This document shows positions 1 through 11,859 of a DNA stretch of 64,000 nt, piece after piece; position 1 is the first letter of the stretch, and each line of letters starts with the position of its first letter. This DNA is from Taeniopygia guttata. Its lineage: Eukaryota > Chordata > Aves > Passeriformes > Estrildidae. Below the pieces are notes generated by a model, which worked only from the letters and a program-made list of their open reading frames with translations, did not search any database and was not told the origin of the DNA. The position numbers and the translations under genes are program-made. The stretch lies in the NCBI RefSeq assembly GCF_048771995.1, contig NC_133043.1:8698501-8762500 (forward strand), read 5' to 3'.

Positions 1-350
1 TCTGCTGTGTTCTGCTGTTCTGCTTCTTGCCACAGCTTATTTGTTTTCTAGCTCCAGAAATTAGCTCTGTTGCTAGCTCAGATTTTATTTGTCTTCCATT
101 CACCTTCAAAATACTAGGTGAGGACTCCCTTGGGTTTTGAGAAACTATTTTATCCCTTTTCTTTGCCTTGCCAGAGCTGTAGCTTGTGCTTTTCTGTGGC
201 TTTGAGCTGATGATTGTCTTGTGCTCCTGGCCACTGTTTATACATGAGATGGATTCCTCCATTACAGTTTGATAAATCACATGTTACCAAGGCAAACAGA
301 TCGTTCTGTACCTCAGAGCACATCCTGGACTGAAAAAAAAACATGATATG

Positions 351-671
351 TCAGAAGCCTGTGAGAAATCCAGCAGCAACAGGCAGGGTTTTCTCTGTGG
401 CAGAGCACAGTACAGTGGATACGGTTTGCTTTATAAAAATTACGTATGTCTGTCTGGAAATCTCCCTTGCTTCTATCTCTTTCTTTCTGTAGCTGCAAAG
501 GCTAGCATCAACTGCAGGAGAAAATTTTTGGAGCTTCATAATTCTGTAGGAATAATCAATCTGTACCAGTAAAAGGGAGGCCCAGCACACACAGAGCAGC
601 AATCCCAGCATGGCCCGCCAGCCAGATTTGGCAGCAGCAGTTTCAGTATGGGCCATTTTTGTGTAACCCAA
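351..671 (-). other. Unrecognised open frame with a membrane-anchor-like N terminus
   Basis: This minus-strand open frame is 106 codons. The second ATG (about 656) sits in a fair context (AAAAATGG). From it, about 14 polar residues lead into a hydrophobic stretch of roughly 17 residues (core LGLLLCVCWASLLLVQ), like a type II signal anchor. The C-terminal half has no obvious domain. There is no CpG island around it. I do not recognise the protein. It could be a chance open frame or a first exon of an unknown gene whose donor would lie within the frame. Confidence 0.12.
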
Positions 672-2507
672 AGGAGTTCATCATTATTAGGTTGTCCTCT
701 AGTGGACCAGCAGCAGACAGAAACCTGGTGCACATTTTTCCCTGATATTGAAGCTCTTAGAAATCAGAGTCAGGATGAGGCAAACTGGTCTGCTCTGCTG
801 TAAGGTTTTTGTTGAGTCTTTGGAGTTACCTCAGTCAATGATTTGCTGGTGAATTTTTTTCCATGGCAGGTATCTGTGGTATCTAAGTTTTGAACATGTA
901 CAACTTGTTGAAAAGTGGTGTTTCTCAGTTAATATTTTCTTTAAAAATGGTTTCCTTTACATCTTGGGTGAATGTTAGTGTTCATCTGTATGGGGTTACT
1001 GCTGCAAAGCAAGCAGTGGTTTGTGTGTGGGTGTTGGAGTGTTGTGGACCAAGTTCTGTCTGCTGTCCTCTGCAGAGAGCGCTTTCAAATAATTTAGTTT
1101 TATCCAGGCTTGAAGTATGGATTAGGAGTGTTTGCATAGGAAACTGGTAGGCAGTTGCTATTGCAAACATTTTCCCTGCATAGACAAGCTCCTACTCACT
1201 TTCCCTGGAGAAGAATGTGCTGTTTTATAGCTTTCAAAGGAAGAATCTGACATTTAAATATAGTAGTTGTTCCAAAGCACAACTTTAGTTTTACTTTCCA
1301 ATCTCAGCTCTTGCTGTTCACTTAGAAAAGCCTCACACATGAGGAAGCTGTAATTCCTTCTTCTCAGCTGCAGAGGCATAAAAACCCACAGCAGCTCTGT
1401 CCCTGACATGACAAAACCATGCTCAGCGCTGAGATCTGTCTCACCACCATTTCTGTCACTGTTTTATTACTGGGCCTTTCTATTCAGGCTTTAACAGGGT
1501 TTGTTTTTCCCTTTTTTTGCTTTGTCAATAATCTGGAAGTTCTTGCCCCAGGGAGGGAGTGGTTGTGCAGAGTTTTGCCGAGTTTGAAGGGAAGAAAGAA
1601 GGGAGGAATATTAACTGCAGCAACTGGTGATGTGCAGCCTGTCTGTGCGCAGAGCTCGCCGTGGGCAGCAGGAGCAGGCACAGTAATCGCCTCATTATCT
1701 GCCTGAACACTTGGAGACAGCAGCTCTCTGAAGGACTGGTTCTGTGAGTGTTCATCTACTGGAAACTGCAGCAGGGATGAGCTCTCAGGGGACCTTGGGA
1801 TGTAGCCGATGAGTTGTACTAACCACTGCATGTAATTACAAGGAAGATTGAGGCACTAACCCCTTGAAAACACTTCTTAAGAGAGAGATATAGTAATTAA
1901 CATTTAGACAGGGAACTGCCATCTCGACAGCCTAATGATGTAGATAAAAGTGAGGAAATGGAGCTCAGCCCTTGAACATAAAAGAAAGAAAAATTATTTA
2001 TTTTTACAAACTTGGCATCGCCACTACTCTTAGACCATCCTGTCTGCATCATCACTGTTATGAAGAAAGATAGTAATCATCCAAAGCTGCTGCTAGGCAA
2101 ATTCTGCAACCAGGGAATGAATCTGGCTGGTCTAACAGTGGTTTAACCCTGAAAGTAATGAGTTCTATTTCCTGTGCCTGTCCCAGCTGGAGATCCTGAC
2201 TTATGCAACACGAGTGGAACCGCAGCTCCCGTGGGGCAGAGAGCAGCACCAGCTTCTGTTACCGTGCTACTGAAAGCATTTCCCCAGCTGGTTTCACCAA
2301 ATAATTTCTCATTAAATGGAGACTTTCTCATTTGCTAAATATTTATTTAGCACCTGGCTGCTGCTCTGATTTACACTCTGGAGAGAGGAGCCTTTGCTAA
2401 GAGCCAAGTTGCAAATCCTCCCCTCTCACTCACTGCTCTCCTTACTTATGACTCCAGACTTACAGAATGGGCCTCTGCATTTTTATAGCTTAGCTCTAAA
2501 TATAATA

Positions 2508-2536
2508 ATCAATATAATCTTTGTGATTATATTGAT
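2508..2536. repeat. Perfect 12-bp inverted repeat (hairpin)
   Basis: The left arm ATCAATATAATC (2508-2519) is the exact reverse complement of the right arm GATTATATTGAT (2525-2536), separated by the 5-nt loop TTTGT. The arms contain TAAT/ATTA cores, so the element could also be a palindromic homeodomain site. No transcript or terminator context is visible. Confidence 0.85.
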
Positions 2537-5500
2537 CAAGTAGCCTTATGAGTGAAGTTCTGTGTTTGTAGTGGCCTTAGGGATAGGGATGATCTCACTC
2601 AGGATGTGTTAGACATGGTGCATCATCCCTCTATGCTGGCTGAGTGCTGTCTTTTGTCTGATAGCTGCAGATCAGTCTACCTTCTTTCCAGATAAGATTG
2701 GTAAAGCAGTTTCCAACTGCAATTCCATTAAATCTCCTTTGATTCTGGAAAGTGGGTCTTTGCCACATAACATTTTCCTTCTCTGTAGATAAGAAGTGAT
2801 AGCAAACTTAAATGATTTCCCTAAAGCCACATGCTGAGCTTGAGGTCAAAAACTGACAGCAATTCTCTCTACAAGAGCCCTGGTTTAGGCAGCATCTTAT
2901 CCATCCTCCTGCAATGTCTATCTCAGCACAACTTTTGTATTTTCACAGAGGGATGTGTACTGGATGTAATGATCTGATTTAAAAACTAAACACAGAAAAC
3001 TCAAATATTTGGAGGAGTAGGTTTGTGAAGGCAGCTTGCTGGTGACTCAGGTGCTGCTGTCATTGATCCAGATGTGCACAGCTGTATGTATGGTCTGGCA
3101 GGTTGGAAAGAGCTGGTGTTGCATTGGTGCCTTACTTGATTCAGGTTGGTGCTACTGTGTGATCCAGTTCTGCCCTGGCCTGCTATTAACAGCCAAGGAG
3201 CCTGAGCCATGAGCAAACTCCTGATTTCCCAGCTCCCAGGCTCTGCTTTCTCTTAGACATGAGCATCTCTAATGAAAGCAGCAGGTGAATTCCCTTTCTC
3301 AGCTGCTCGATAGCCACATGTGGCTTTACAGGAATTCTTCAGCTAAATGGTCATCTAAGCTCTTCTGTTATCTGTGCTGGATTTCTAATTAATTAACTCA
3401 AAGTGGGCATTTATCTGAAACCTCCTCTCTCCCTGATGGTTCCTGCCCTTGAAATGACAGGTCCAAGCTGCCTGGCTCCTTCCAGTCCCACACTGCTAAT
3501 TTGAGGTTTAATCCCTCAGCCTTTGCCCATCCCACTGCTCTCAGCGAGCCAAAGGCCAGGGCAGCACCTTCTGTGGTTTTCTTTTCATTGCTAAAGGTTA
3601 GAGGATCCCAGAGACAAAAATAACAAGGGGCTAAGCAGGACTTGCCCTGTGAGGGCTGTTGGGATGTGCTGAGGTCACAATGTGGATGTGTGCTGGGTGA
3701 AAAGAAGCTGCCAGCACATCTTGAGTTGGACAGGAACAGCCAGGAGCCCTCAGGGAGACAAATCCTGCCTCAGGGCATGTATTTGTTGTTAGTCACTGAT
3801 TCCCTTTTACAAGAACAGGCATTAACACATGGAGAAGGCAGCTGTAACCTGAATTCCTAGTGAGTCTGAACTGGGGGGGAAAAAGTTTTGGCTTGGATCT
3901 GTGGCTTGTGGATAACTATTCATGGAGCTCAAGAGGAGACAGAACAAGAGGATTGATGTGGAGGGTTGATGACCAAGAATTGGTGTCTGCCCAACCCAAA
4001 ATGAGTGCTGTGCCATCCTTCTTTTCAATGAGAATTAGGATGTTGTTAAGCTTGGAAATGGAAATGGAAATTACAGATCCAAGATGAAGCAAAAGGGAAA
4101 ATCCTGAGAGGTTCAAGTCAGGGAAACTAGATAAACTCCATTCAAAGTCTGGAAAGAGCTGTCACATGAAATTGCAAATCCAAGTGTAAGGATTTATGTC
4201 AGAGCAAATAAAAAAAGTGGTGTTTTATAACCAGAGACTGCAATCCTGCTGCCTAGTTCTGAGAAGGGGCAAGGGGGGAAGAAAGCAGTAATGGTTGATT
4301 TTTTTAAATCTACCTGAAGTCCAGTAAAACATTTGATACAGCATGTCACAGGAAATTTTTAGTTTGCAGAAGATGTGAAAAAGCACAAAAATCTGTAAAA
4401 TTAATAAGGCATTAAATCCCAAGTGAGACTGAAGCCTTGTGTCAAGGGGGTTGTTAGCAGTGGTAGCATGGGATGGGAAACCCTCTTGACACAAACCTGC
4501 AGGCCCCAGGAAAAGCTCTGCTCACCTCAGCAGCTGGGTTGCTGGAGCAGCCAGATATTCCTTTCCTCTCCACTTCCCCTAAGGGAAACCAACCATATGT
4601 TCCCTGCGCCTCTGCAGGGCACAGAGACATCTGCTGGGGTTGGAGGCATTGGCTCAGGGCAGTGGAAGAGGTGGGAACCTTTTAAAATGATAATGAAAAA
4701 GTAAAATGATGCTGACTTATGAAAACAATAATCAGTAAAGCACTTTGCCTCTTGGGCTGTTAAACACAGAGCAGAGGCAGATGCTCCAGCAGCAGCAGCC
4801 AGAATTTGTTATCAGCTGGGAGTTCATTAGTTGGAAAGGTGGGAGAGGAGCTAGATGTGGGTTCAGTGCAAGCTCCCTGTTTAACATGGCTCAGAAAAGG
4901 TAAATGTAGTTCTCAGAGGGACCTGCTGAGATGTTTCCCTGGCAGGAGTTACTGCTGTTGTGTGAACTGGGGGCGAGGCTTCCTCTGGAAACCCATGTGG
5001 ATTCTTCATCTTTCATGTCCAGATCTACACAGAAAGTTGAGCTGCAGAAATAAGGAGTCAGGACAGAGTGAGGGCACAGGGAGGTGACCAGAGTGATGCT
5101 GGGGATGAACAGGCCTGGTACCACATCCAGTTTTGCAGGTCAGGCTCACAGAAAAGATGCCTTCTCCAGTGGTGCTTTCTTTCAGAATCACTGCAGGTTC
5201 CAGAAGGGTTAAACAAGTAAAAGTTGGCCATTTTGCTGGTTGCCTTAAAATATTTGGAGAGAGTTCATCTGGATAAAAATCAGCCCCAAATGTTATTTTT
5301 GATTGACTCAGTTCCTGGAGGTTTTGCAGCAGTGGAAGATGTGGCTACATCACTGTGATACTTTTTAAATGTCCCAGTTTGCCACTGGGTGTCTTTCTCT
5401 CCTCTCCCCCTGATTTTTCCTGCTGTGTGAGAACGGCTGTTGGTCTAGAAGGCAACAGAGATATTTCTATTGCCTCCTGCCCTGGGTTATTACTCTGTGC

Positions 5501-7303
5501 AAAAGGCCCCTTCCCACATCTTGAGCCACCACAGCCCCATGGTTCAGTGCACTCAGATTGTCTTTCCACTGGCACCGTGCACTGTGGCCTGCTAATGCCT
5601 GGGGTTTTTTCCTCTGATCCTTATTTTCCAGACTGGGGTGGCAGTCAGTGCCTTTGTAAAGCCATTTTAAATGTGCTAAGTTTTGTGTAAGACCATGTGT
5701 ATGTGTACGAATCTGGGCTGCTGAGGTTGCAGCTTGGGGTTGTCAGCAGACCCAAGAAGCCAAACCTATCTCTAGGTCCAGGATTTATTCCCATCAGAAA
5801 TCATAGTTAATTAAAGCCTTCTTCTGAAAGGAATTTCTTAGCCACACTAGAGGGATAACAAAGTGAAAGCCGTGTCCTTTATCCTGCCCTTTCATCTCCT
5901 AGAAATTCCTTCCTCTCCTGTCTCTTTCTCTCTGTCCTGATTGTTAAAAGAAATGAGAAATAATTTCCACTTGGAAAAAACCCAAGACAACAAAACTCCA
6001 GCCCAGCTGATCGCAGCAGAAGCCGAGGAGACGGAGCTGAAAGGAGGGAGCTGTTAATGAAGCATCAGCATGGAGCCAGGGGCAGGAGCTGGAGCCCATC
6101 CAGATGGCACCGCTAATTCCCTGCATCCACTGAACATCCTCCCGGGAAGGCTCGGCCCAGAGCACTGGTCAGCTGCAGCCTCGCCCCCACCCCCAGGAGG
6201 GGATTTGCCTGGGTTATTCCAGGCCTCCAAATCAACTCATCCCAATTCCCTCTATGGATGGGGAATGACATCTTCCCTGCTGACCCATCGAGGGAAAATG
6301 GAGCCTCAGACTCTGGTTTCCATGCATTCCTGCACTCAGGTTGCTGCTCTCCTGCCTGTTAGCCTGGCTGGCAAGGGCCAGGAGGAAGGAACAGAGGGAG
6401 CAGGGGGAGAGGAGGGATCAATAGGAATGGAGAGCAGAGCTGGCAGCGTGGGGAGCAGAGGTGCAGCAGCATGGCCCCGATGGCAGAGCGTGCCTTGGCT
6501 GTGCCAGCACTGCCCTGTCTGCTCCTGAGCTCCCAAAGCTTCCCTCCATCCCCAGGCAGCCGGATCCTCGTGTTTCCTGGCCTGGCAGATAAGGCAGCCT
6601 GGCCATAAATCAGGAGGCCTGGAGAATGGGATCAACGCAAGGCAGGCGTGCTGCAGAGTTAATCTCCTTTACTCCCTGATGATGGATGGAGCTCATTGCA
6701 GACATTAATCAAGTCTGTGAGTGTGCACCAGGCAAAATGGATTAGACACCATGCTGTTGGCAGAGGCACGTCCTGAGTCCCTGGGCAGTCCTGAAGGAAG
6801 CCCAGCGTGGTGGCAGTGCCAATCAGGGCTGCAGCACAGCACTGTGGTGTGGGTGACGGGATTACAGCTGCCAGAGCCCCAGGATTGCCTAGGTGTGTCT
6901 CCACTTCTGCTCTGCTAGTGCTGGCTGTGCCTCCCCAGGGGCTCAGGGCTGTGAGGTGGGTTCTGGTCATGGCTGGATTGTGCTCATCCATGGAGCTGCT
7001 CTTCTAAACAACGTGCAGAAGGTGCTGGGATGGTTTTGGGGACACTGGAACATCTCCACTTATGCAGCTCTCAGATCTGCCTGTTACCTAGAGGAGACAC
7101 AGCTGCCTGTGAAGGGAAGCTCTGGTGGGAATGGAGAAGGAGCAACAGGCAGCAGAAGCCACCTGTGAGGCTCTGGAGATCATGGACTGTCCTGGATAAG
7201 CAGGAATAGGATCCACTGTCACATCCCAGCCCTGGCCATGGCTCTGCAGAATCCCTTGTGAAAGGCTCTTTTCTGGTGAGAGATCCTGTTCCAGCTGTGA
7301 ACT

Positions 7304-7738
7304 GTGCCACTTTGGACATCACAGATTCGAGGAGTGGTGTCTTGGAAGCAAAGGAAAATGTTTTCAGGCATCATGAGAAAAATGTTCTTCATCTGCTTCA
7401 TACTGGCGTTGGAAGGACCAGCAGTAAGAACAACCCCAAATCCTTGTCTTCCAAAGGGGGAAAAGTTCAGGCCTGATGAAGTAGAAGGAAATGCCCTGGA
7501 AAGTTATGGACTGTGCTATTGCACAAATGTCACATCCCAGGATGTGGATTTCCAGCACAGCCACCCTGCAGCACCTGCTTCCCCCTTAGGAATGAGCAGC
7601 TCGGGGTGTTCCCGGCGGGCAGCGCTGAGCCCCGATCTGCTGGAGCGATGCCGGTGGCCCACGCGCTCCCTGCTGCACGGCAGCTGGAGGTTGCAATATC
7701 CTCTGACAGCCAACGAGTTGTGGTTTTCTGATGATTAA
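7304..7738 (+). other. Unrecognised open frame with a signal-peptide-like segment
   Basis: The open frame is 144 codons. From an internal ATG at 7373 it reads like a secretory signal: basic residues, a hydrophobic core (MFFICFILALEG), then a small-residue region. It is followed by about 35 residues with three cysteines and an Asn-Val-Thr sequon. The last third is GC-rich with no visible domain. I do not recognise a family, there is no CpG island, and no clear splice sites define it. It is most likely a chance open frame. Confidence 0.12.
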
Positions 7739-10163
7739 TGACACCTCCCTCCTCATGGGAGCCATTCAGCCTCCACACAGCTGGATGATAACGGAGCCAG
7801 AGCGAGATTTGGGTGTTTCCAGAGAATAAGGTCCACATGCAGGGAGTGCGGTGCTGCAGTGGTGAGTTGGTTTATTCCCCCACATCAATTCCAGAAGGGG
7901 GCTCAGTTTCTGCAGGTAAATGTGCCTGACCTTCATTTCCAGGATGGATGCAAGTGGGTGGGTGGAATCCAAGAGGTTTGTTAACAGACATTTTCTTTCC
8001 CCCCTTCTGCCTTAAGTGCAAAGCCCAACTGACATCAAAGCAACAGAAAGTCTAATCCCATTTTGAATCAGTACAAGCACATGCAGCGAATGTTAAACAG
8101 GGAATCCGGCTGCAAAAAAAGGGAGGATTATCTTTAATTTCCTGAGTGAGGGACTAAGCAAGGGAGACGGAGAGAAAAGAAAGGCACAAGACCAGAAAGA
8201 AGTGGCTGTCAGCACAGGGAGGCTCGAGGGGGACGAAGAAGAGGAAGGCAGGGCGAGGAGGGCAGTGAGAGCAGCAGCTCACGTGTACCTGGAGAGGTGA
8301 GTCCGGCAGAGCCAGGAACTGGCACGTGGGAAGGAGCCCCATGCCAGCACCTGCCCAAGTTCCCACAGGGATTCAGGGGAAGGATTTGGGTTTGCTGTGC
8401 CAGGGCAGGGCTGGTGCAGGCTGTAACTCCTGGCTTGCACGTGTTCCAGCCAGGTCTGTGGAGTTGCTTTTTGAGGGAGATCAGAGCTGGACTGCAAGCT
8501 CTGAATGAAGTAGCAAAGGGTTTGTTACCTGATTACATTTGTGGGGGTAAACTATTTGTTGCAAAAAATACTTCCAGCACAGAGCTTCCTAGACCATCAA
8601 GTCCTTCTACCTGTCTGAGAGCTGACTCTGGGTGGGTTTCTGTAGCTCCTTGCCACCAACAGGTCCCACCAGCTCTGCTAAGGGCAGTCACTGCTGCATT
8701 TCATACTAAGGCTGATGTCCAGCTTCACAGGGCATGAGTTCATGGAGCTGTGTCCAAGTTCTGGCTTGGGTCTGGGATGTATCCTGGCATAGAAGCACTC
8801 CTGGTAGCAGTGGCCAGCTGCAGGCAGCAGCTGTGCTGTGGCGTGGCAGGAGATATCTGGGGCCAAACCAGCCCAAACCTTTGTCTGCCAGAGCCTGGTC
8901 TCTGGGAAGGAGCTGTGATCCTCTTCCTCCTCCTTGTGGGCAGTGCACCTCTCTCGTGGTCAAGCTCCCTAATTCATCTCCTTGGACTGCTTCCAGCAGC
9001 AGCTATTGCCAGGAGGGTGTGTAAGAGGCAATGGAGTAAATACCTCCGTCAGCACCTTTGTGTCCAGACCCCCGTCCTGCTGGCCTGGATGTGATGTGAG
9101 AGGAGATGGATCCCTGGACAGGAAAGGGACAGGATGTGACTTCTGAGGATTAGGAATGAGACTGAGACTTGCTGGGCTGCTTAAGGACACGAGCAAAGCC
9201 CAGCAGTGGGGCACCCATCACCCCCCAGTGTTCAGGGAGACAGGTGATGTGTGAACAAATGTCAGGAGCTGCAGGAAGGACTCCTGTGGGTGGCTTTAAA
9301 TCTGGGCAATAACCTGCTTTCTGGCCTGGCCTGATTCAATGCAGGAGAGGCTCTTTCTTGCCCTGCTTCCTCCTCAGCCTGCACTCTCCTCCCTGTGGGA
9401 CAGATGCAGTGGTCCAACACAGCCTCTGCCATGGTGCTGCTGCCCCTGTGCAGGTGCCAGACATCAGCCCTGTGCTGACCCTGAACTGGGAGTGTTTGGA
9501 CAGTGGTGTCTGCACACCCATCCAGGGAATTGACCCTTGCCATGGGCATCAAACTGCCATGGCTCCCTTGTCTGAGGTGCAGCCCTGGGATTGCAGCAAG
9601 GCTTCGGGTCAAGATGGGCATAGTTTAAAAAACCAGCACTGAAAGTGAAGCCTGAGCCACTGCTGAAAGGGGGGAAGCGTATTTCCATCCAGCTGGTTCA
9701 TAACATACTTTAAATGTTTTAGATGTCTGGTATGAGCCTTTGCAGACCTCCTGCCCACTCAGTGAGGATGAAATGGCCATGAACTTCCAAGTTTGGTTTT
9801 CATGGGTGAGATTTGGGACTGGGAGTCTTGCACTCCAAAATTTGGAGCCGTGTCTGTCACAGGCTCACCGTGAAGCTGCTGTGGATACCACTGTGTGTAT
9901 TGCTTCTGCCAGTGTGGCTGCTTTCATGCTGGGCAGCAAATGCATAGCTTTGAGTGTTTTACTCCATCTCAAAATAATGTCAGAGTAGAGAGGAGGGGTT
10001 TGCACAGCTGCAGGGGCTGTGAGACAAGCCAGCATGATCTGCAGCCACCCAAGACATGGGCTAACCTAAAAAACTGCTTTGAATTGTTGCATTGAATTAA
10101 AAAAAAAAACCCCAACAACCTCCTTCCCAATACTTTACAAGGAGACGATCGCTGTAGCAGGGA

Positions 10164-10178
10164 CCTCTAGATGGCAAC
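10164..10178 (+). promoter_or_regulatory. CTCF-like motif
   Basis: CCTCTAGATGGCAAC matches the AGATGGCA core form of the CTCF consensus with a suitable left flank. It lies about 1.7 kb upstream of the CASKIN2 CpG island. This is motif evidence only. Confidence 0.3.
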
Positions 10179-11034
10179 ATCTACCTGAGGAGCTGCAAGC
10201 AGGAACCGGGGCCCCGCAGAACTGAGCAGCCCGACCCGGCTGGAGCCCCCAGGGCCCTCACCCAGAGTGGGGAACACAAGTCAGTGCTGCCCTGGGCACC
10301 CTTCTGCAGCAGCTGAGGGCAGAGCTTGCCACAACTGTGCCTGCACCTTGAAACCCCCCAGCCTCTACAACATCTCGTACTGGTGCATAGAAGGGGGCAA
10401 ATTGTTAAAGGACTTTCTCAGCAGTGAAAACTCAATCGATGCTGTCAGCAGCTGCTCTGCAGGCACAGGGGAATAAATGTCATGGGGGGGGTCTGTCAGC
10501 TCTGCAAGGTGGACACGGCTGAAACCACTGGCAGCTCTTTGTGCTGGTGTCACCAACCAGCTGTTCAACCTTCAAGAGTGGCTGGAAAACTGGGATTCAT
10601 GGGGGGAAATGGGGGCTGCTGCCTGCTCCTCCCAGCTCCACTCCCTGCAGGCAGGGCCACAGAGGGAAAGTGCTGAGCTTCGGTGTAGTGTCAGGACTGC
10701 CAACATGTGGCTAAATGTTTGAAGGCTGCACTAAAAATTGTTGATTTCTAGTAAACCCCTCCAGTGGCACCCTCCATTAAAAAGGTTTAAGTGACACCAG
10801 AGATTAAAGTTTGAATTACCCAGCTTTAGCCACAGGAGTGTGGCTGCAGCAGCACAACCTTTGGCTGGGGGTATCAGGGTGCTGTGCCCTTATGTGGTGT
10901 AACAGTGTGTGCTGGAGGTCGCTGGGGTGAAAAAGTTCTTCCCCTGCCTGAAACGGGACATGCATTTTGTACCAAACAGGACCTGGGCTCCTCTTTTGCA
11001 AAATGGGTTTAGCCTGTGCTCAGGGAGCTGCAAA

Positions 11035-11550
11035 GCTTAATTAAGATCCTTAGAAGGACCAAAGGTGCCACATAAATTCAGGGGATTATTATAAATGTCA
11101 CTGCGCTTTACAAGCTCCAGAAAAATTCAGAGGAGGAATAACAAGACCTTTCACTTCACAGCCCTTTCTAGCAGGGCTACTTAGAGCTTTGTGCTTCAGC
11201 ATAGCAGCCATAAAATGTTGACATTTATAATTAGATGTGCATAATAATCTCTTTATTCGTGAGCTGAAAAGACAGGGTGTGTCTGGAGACATCAGTCCCT
11301 CCTCCTTGCCAAGGATCCCCCTCACTGGAGTTGCTCATGAAACCATCATTTGGTGAAATGTCTCAGGGCCTGGTTTAAAGAGGTGTGGAATCTTTGCAAC
11401 TCCCCCAGGGAGCTGTGGGCTGGCCATTTTGTGAATAAAACCAAAGCCTCCGTGTGTTTTTAATCTGATTAGTTGATGATAATCCAGTCGTATCATGCAA
11501 CAAAAACTGTCCAGCTTCATTAGGCAATCTCTTGTTTTAAAATAACTGTG
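11035..11550. promoter_or_regulatory. AT-rich homeobox-motif cluster upstream of the CpG island
   Basis: This AT-rich block directly precedes the GC-rich promoter. It holds a TTAATTAA palindrome near 11038, several further TAAT/ATTA cores, and a TAATCC (OTX/PITX-type) core near 11480. The contrast with the surrounding GC-rich DNA and the density of such motifs suggest a proximal regulatory element. Conservation cannot be judged from one sequence. Confidence 0.25.
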
Positions 11551-11859
11551 CTCGAGAGAGCACTTGGCTCTGCTGTTTCTGCTGAAGATTGGCAGAAATG
11601 GGTGCTTTTTGGTGGTTTTAGTGCTTTGTGAGAATAGGATTAATTTGGGGCTTGGACCGCTGGGGATCGGTGGATTTTGGTCCCATGGGTGCCTCAGCGG
11701 CATTATGCAGCCCCTCTGCCAAGGGGGCTGGGGGCAGAGTGGGCAAAGGGCTGAAGGGGAAGGGCTGGGGCTGAAAGCGGGGCAGGGCTCGTTCCTAGCC
11801 CACCGTGCTGCTCCTGGATCGATGATGGGGGACCTCCCTCCGAGGCCAGTCCTGTAGCA

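Larger units (their letters stand above)
1..11850. other. Gene-free upstream region, no recognised exon
   Basis: I read both strands for conserved protein segments and found none that I recognise. The open frames are short, change frame often and look like background. Two weak peptide candidates (351-671 on the minus strand and 7304-7738 on the plus strand) are listed separately. The stretch alternates between AT-rich blocks (about 2460-2560, 4190-4420, 11030-11550) and moderately GC-rich DNA. It contains a perfect hairpin at 2508-2536 and a CTCF-like site near 10164. In human, TSEN54 lies head to head with CASKIN2; I could not find it here. Confidence 0.6.
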
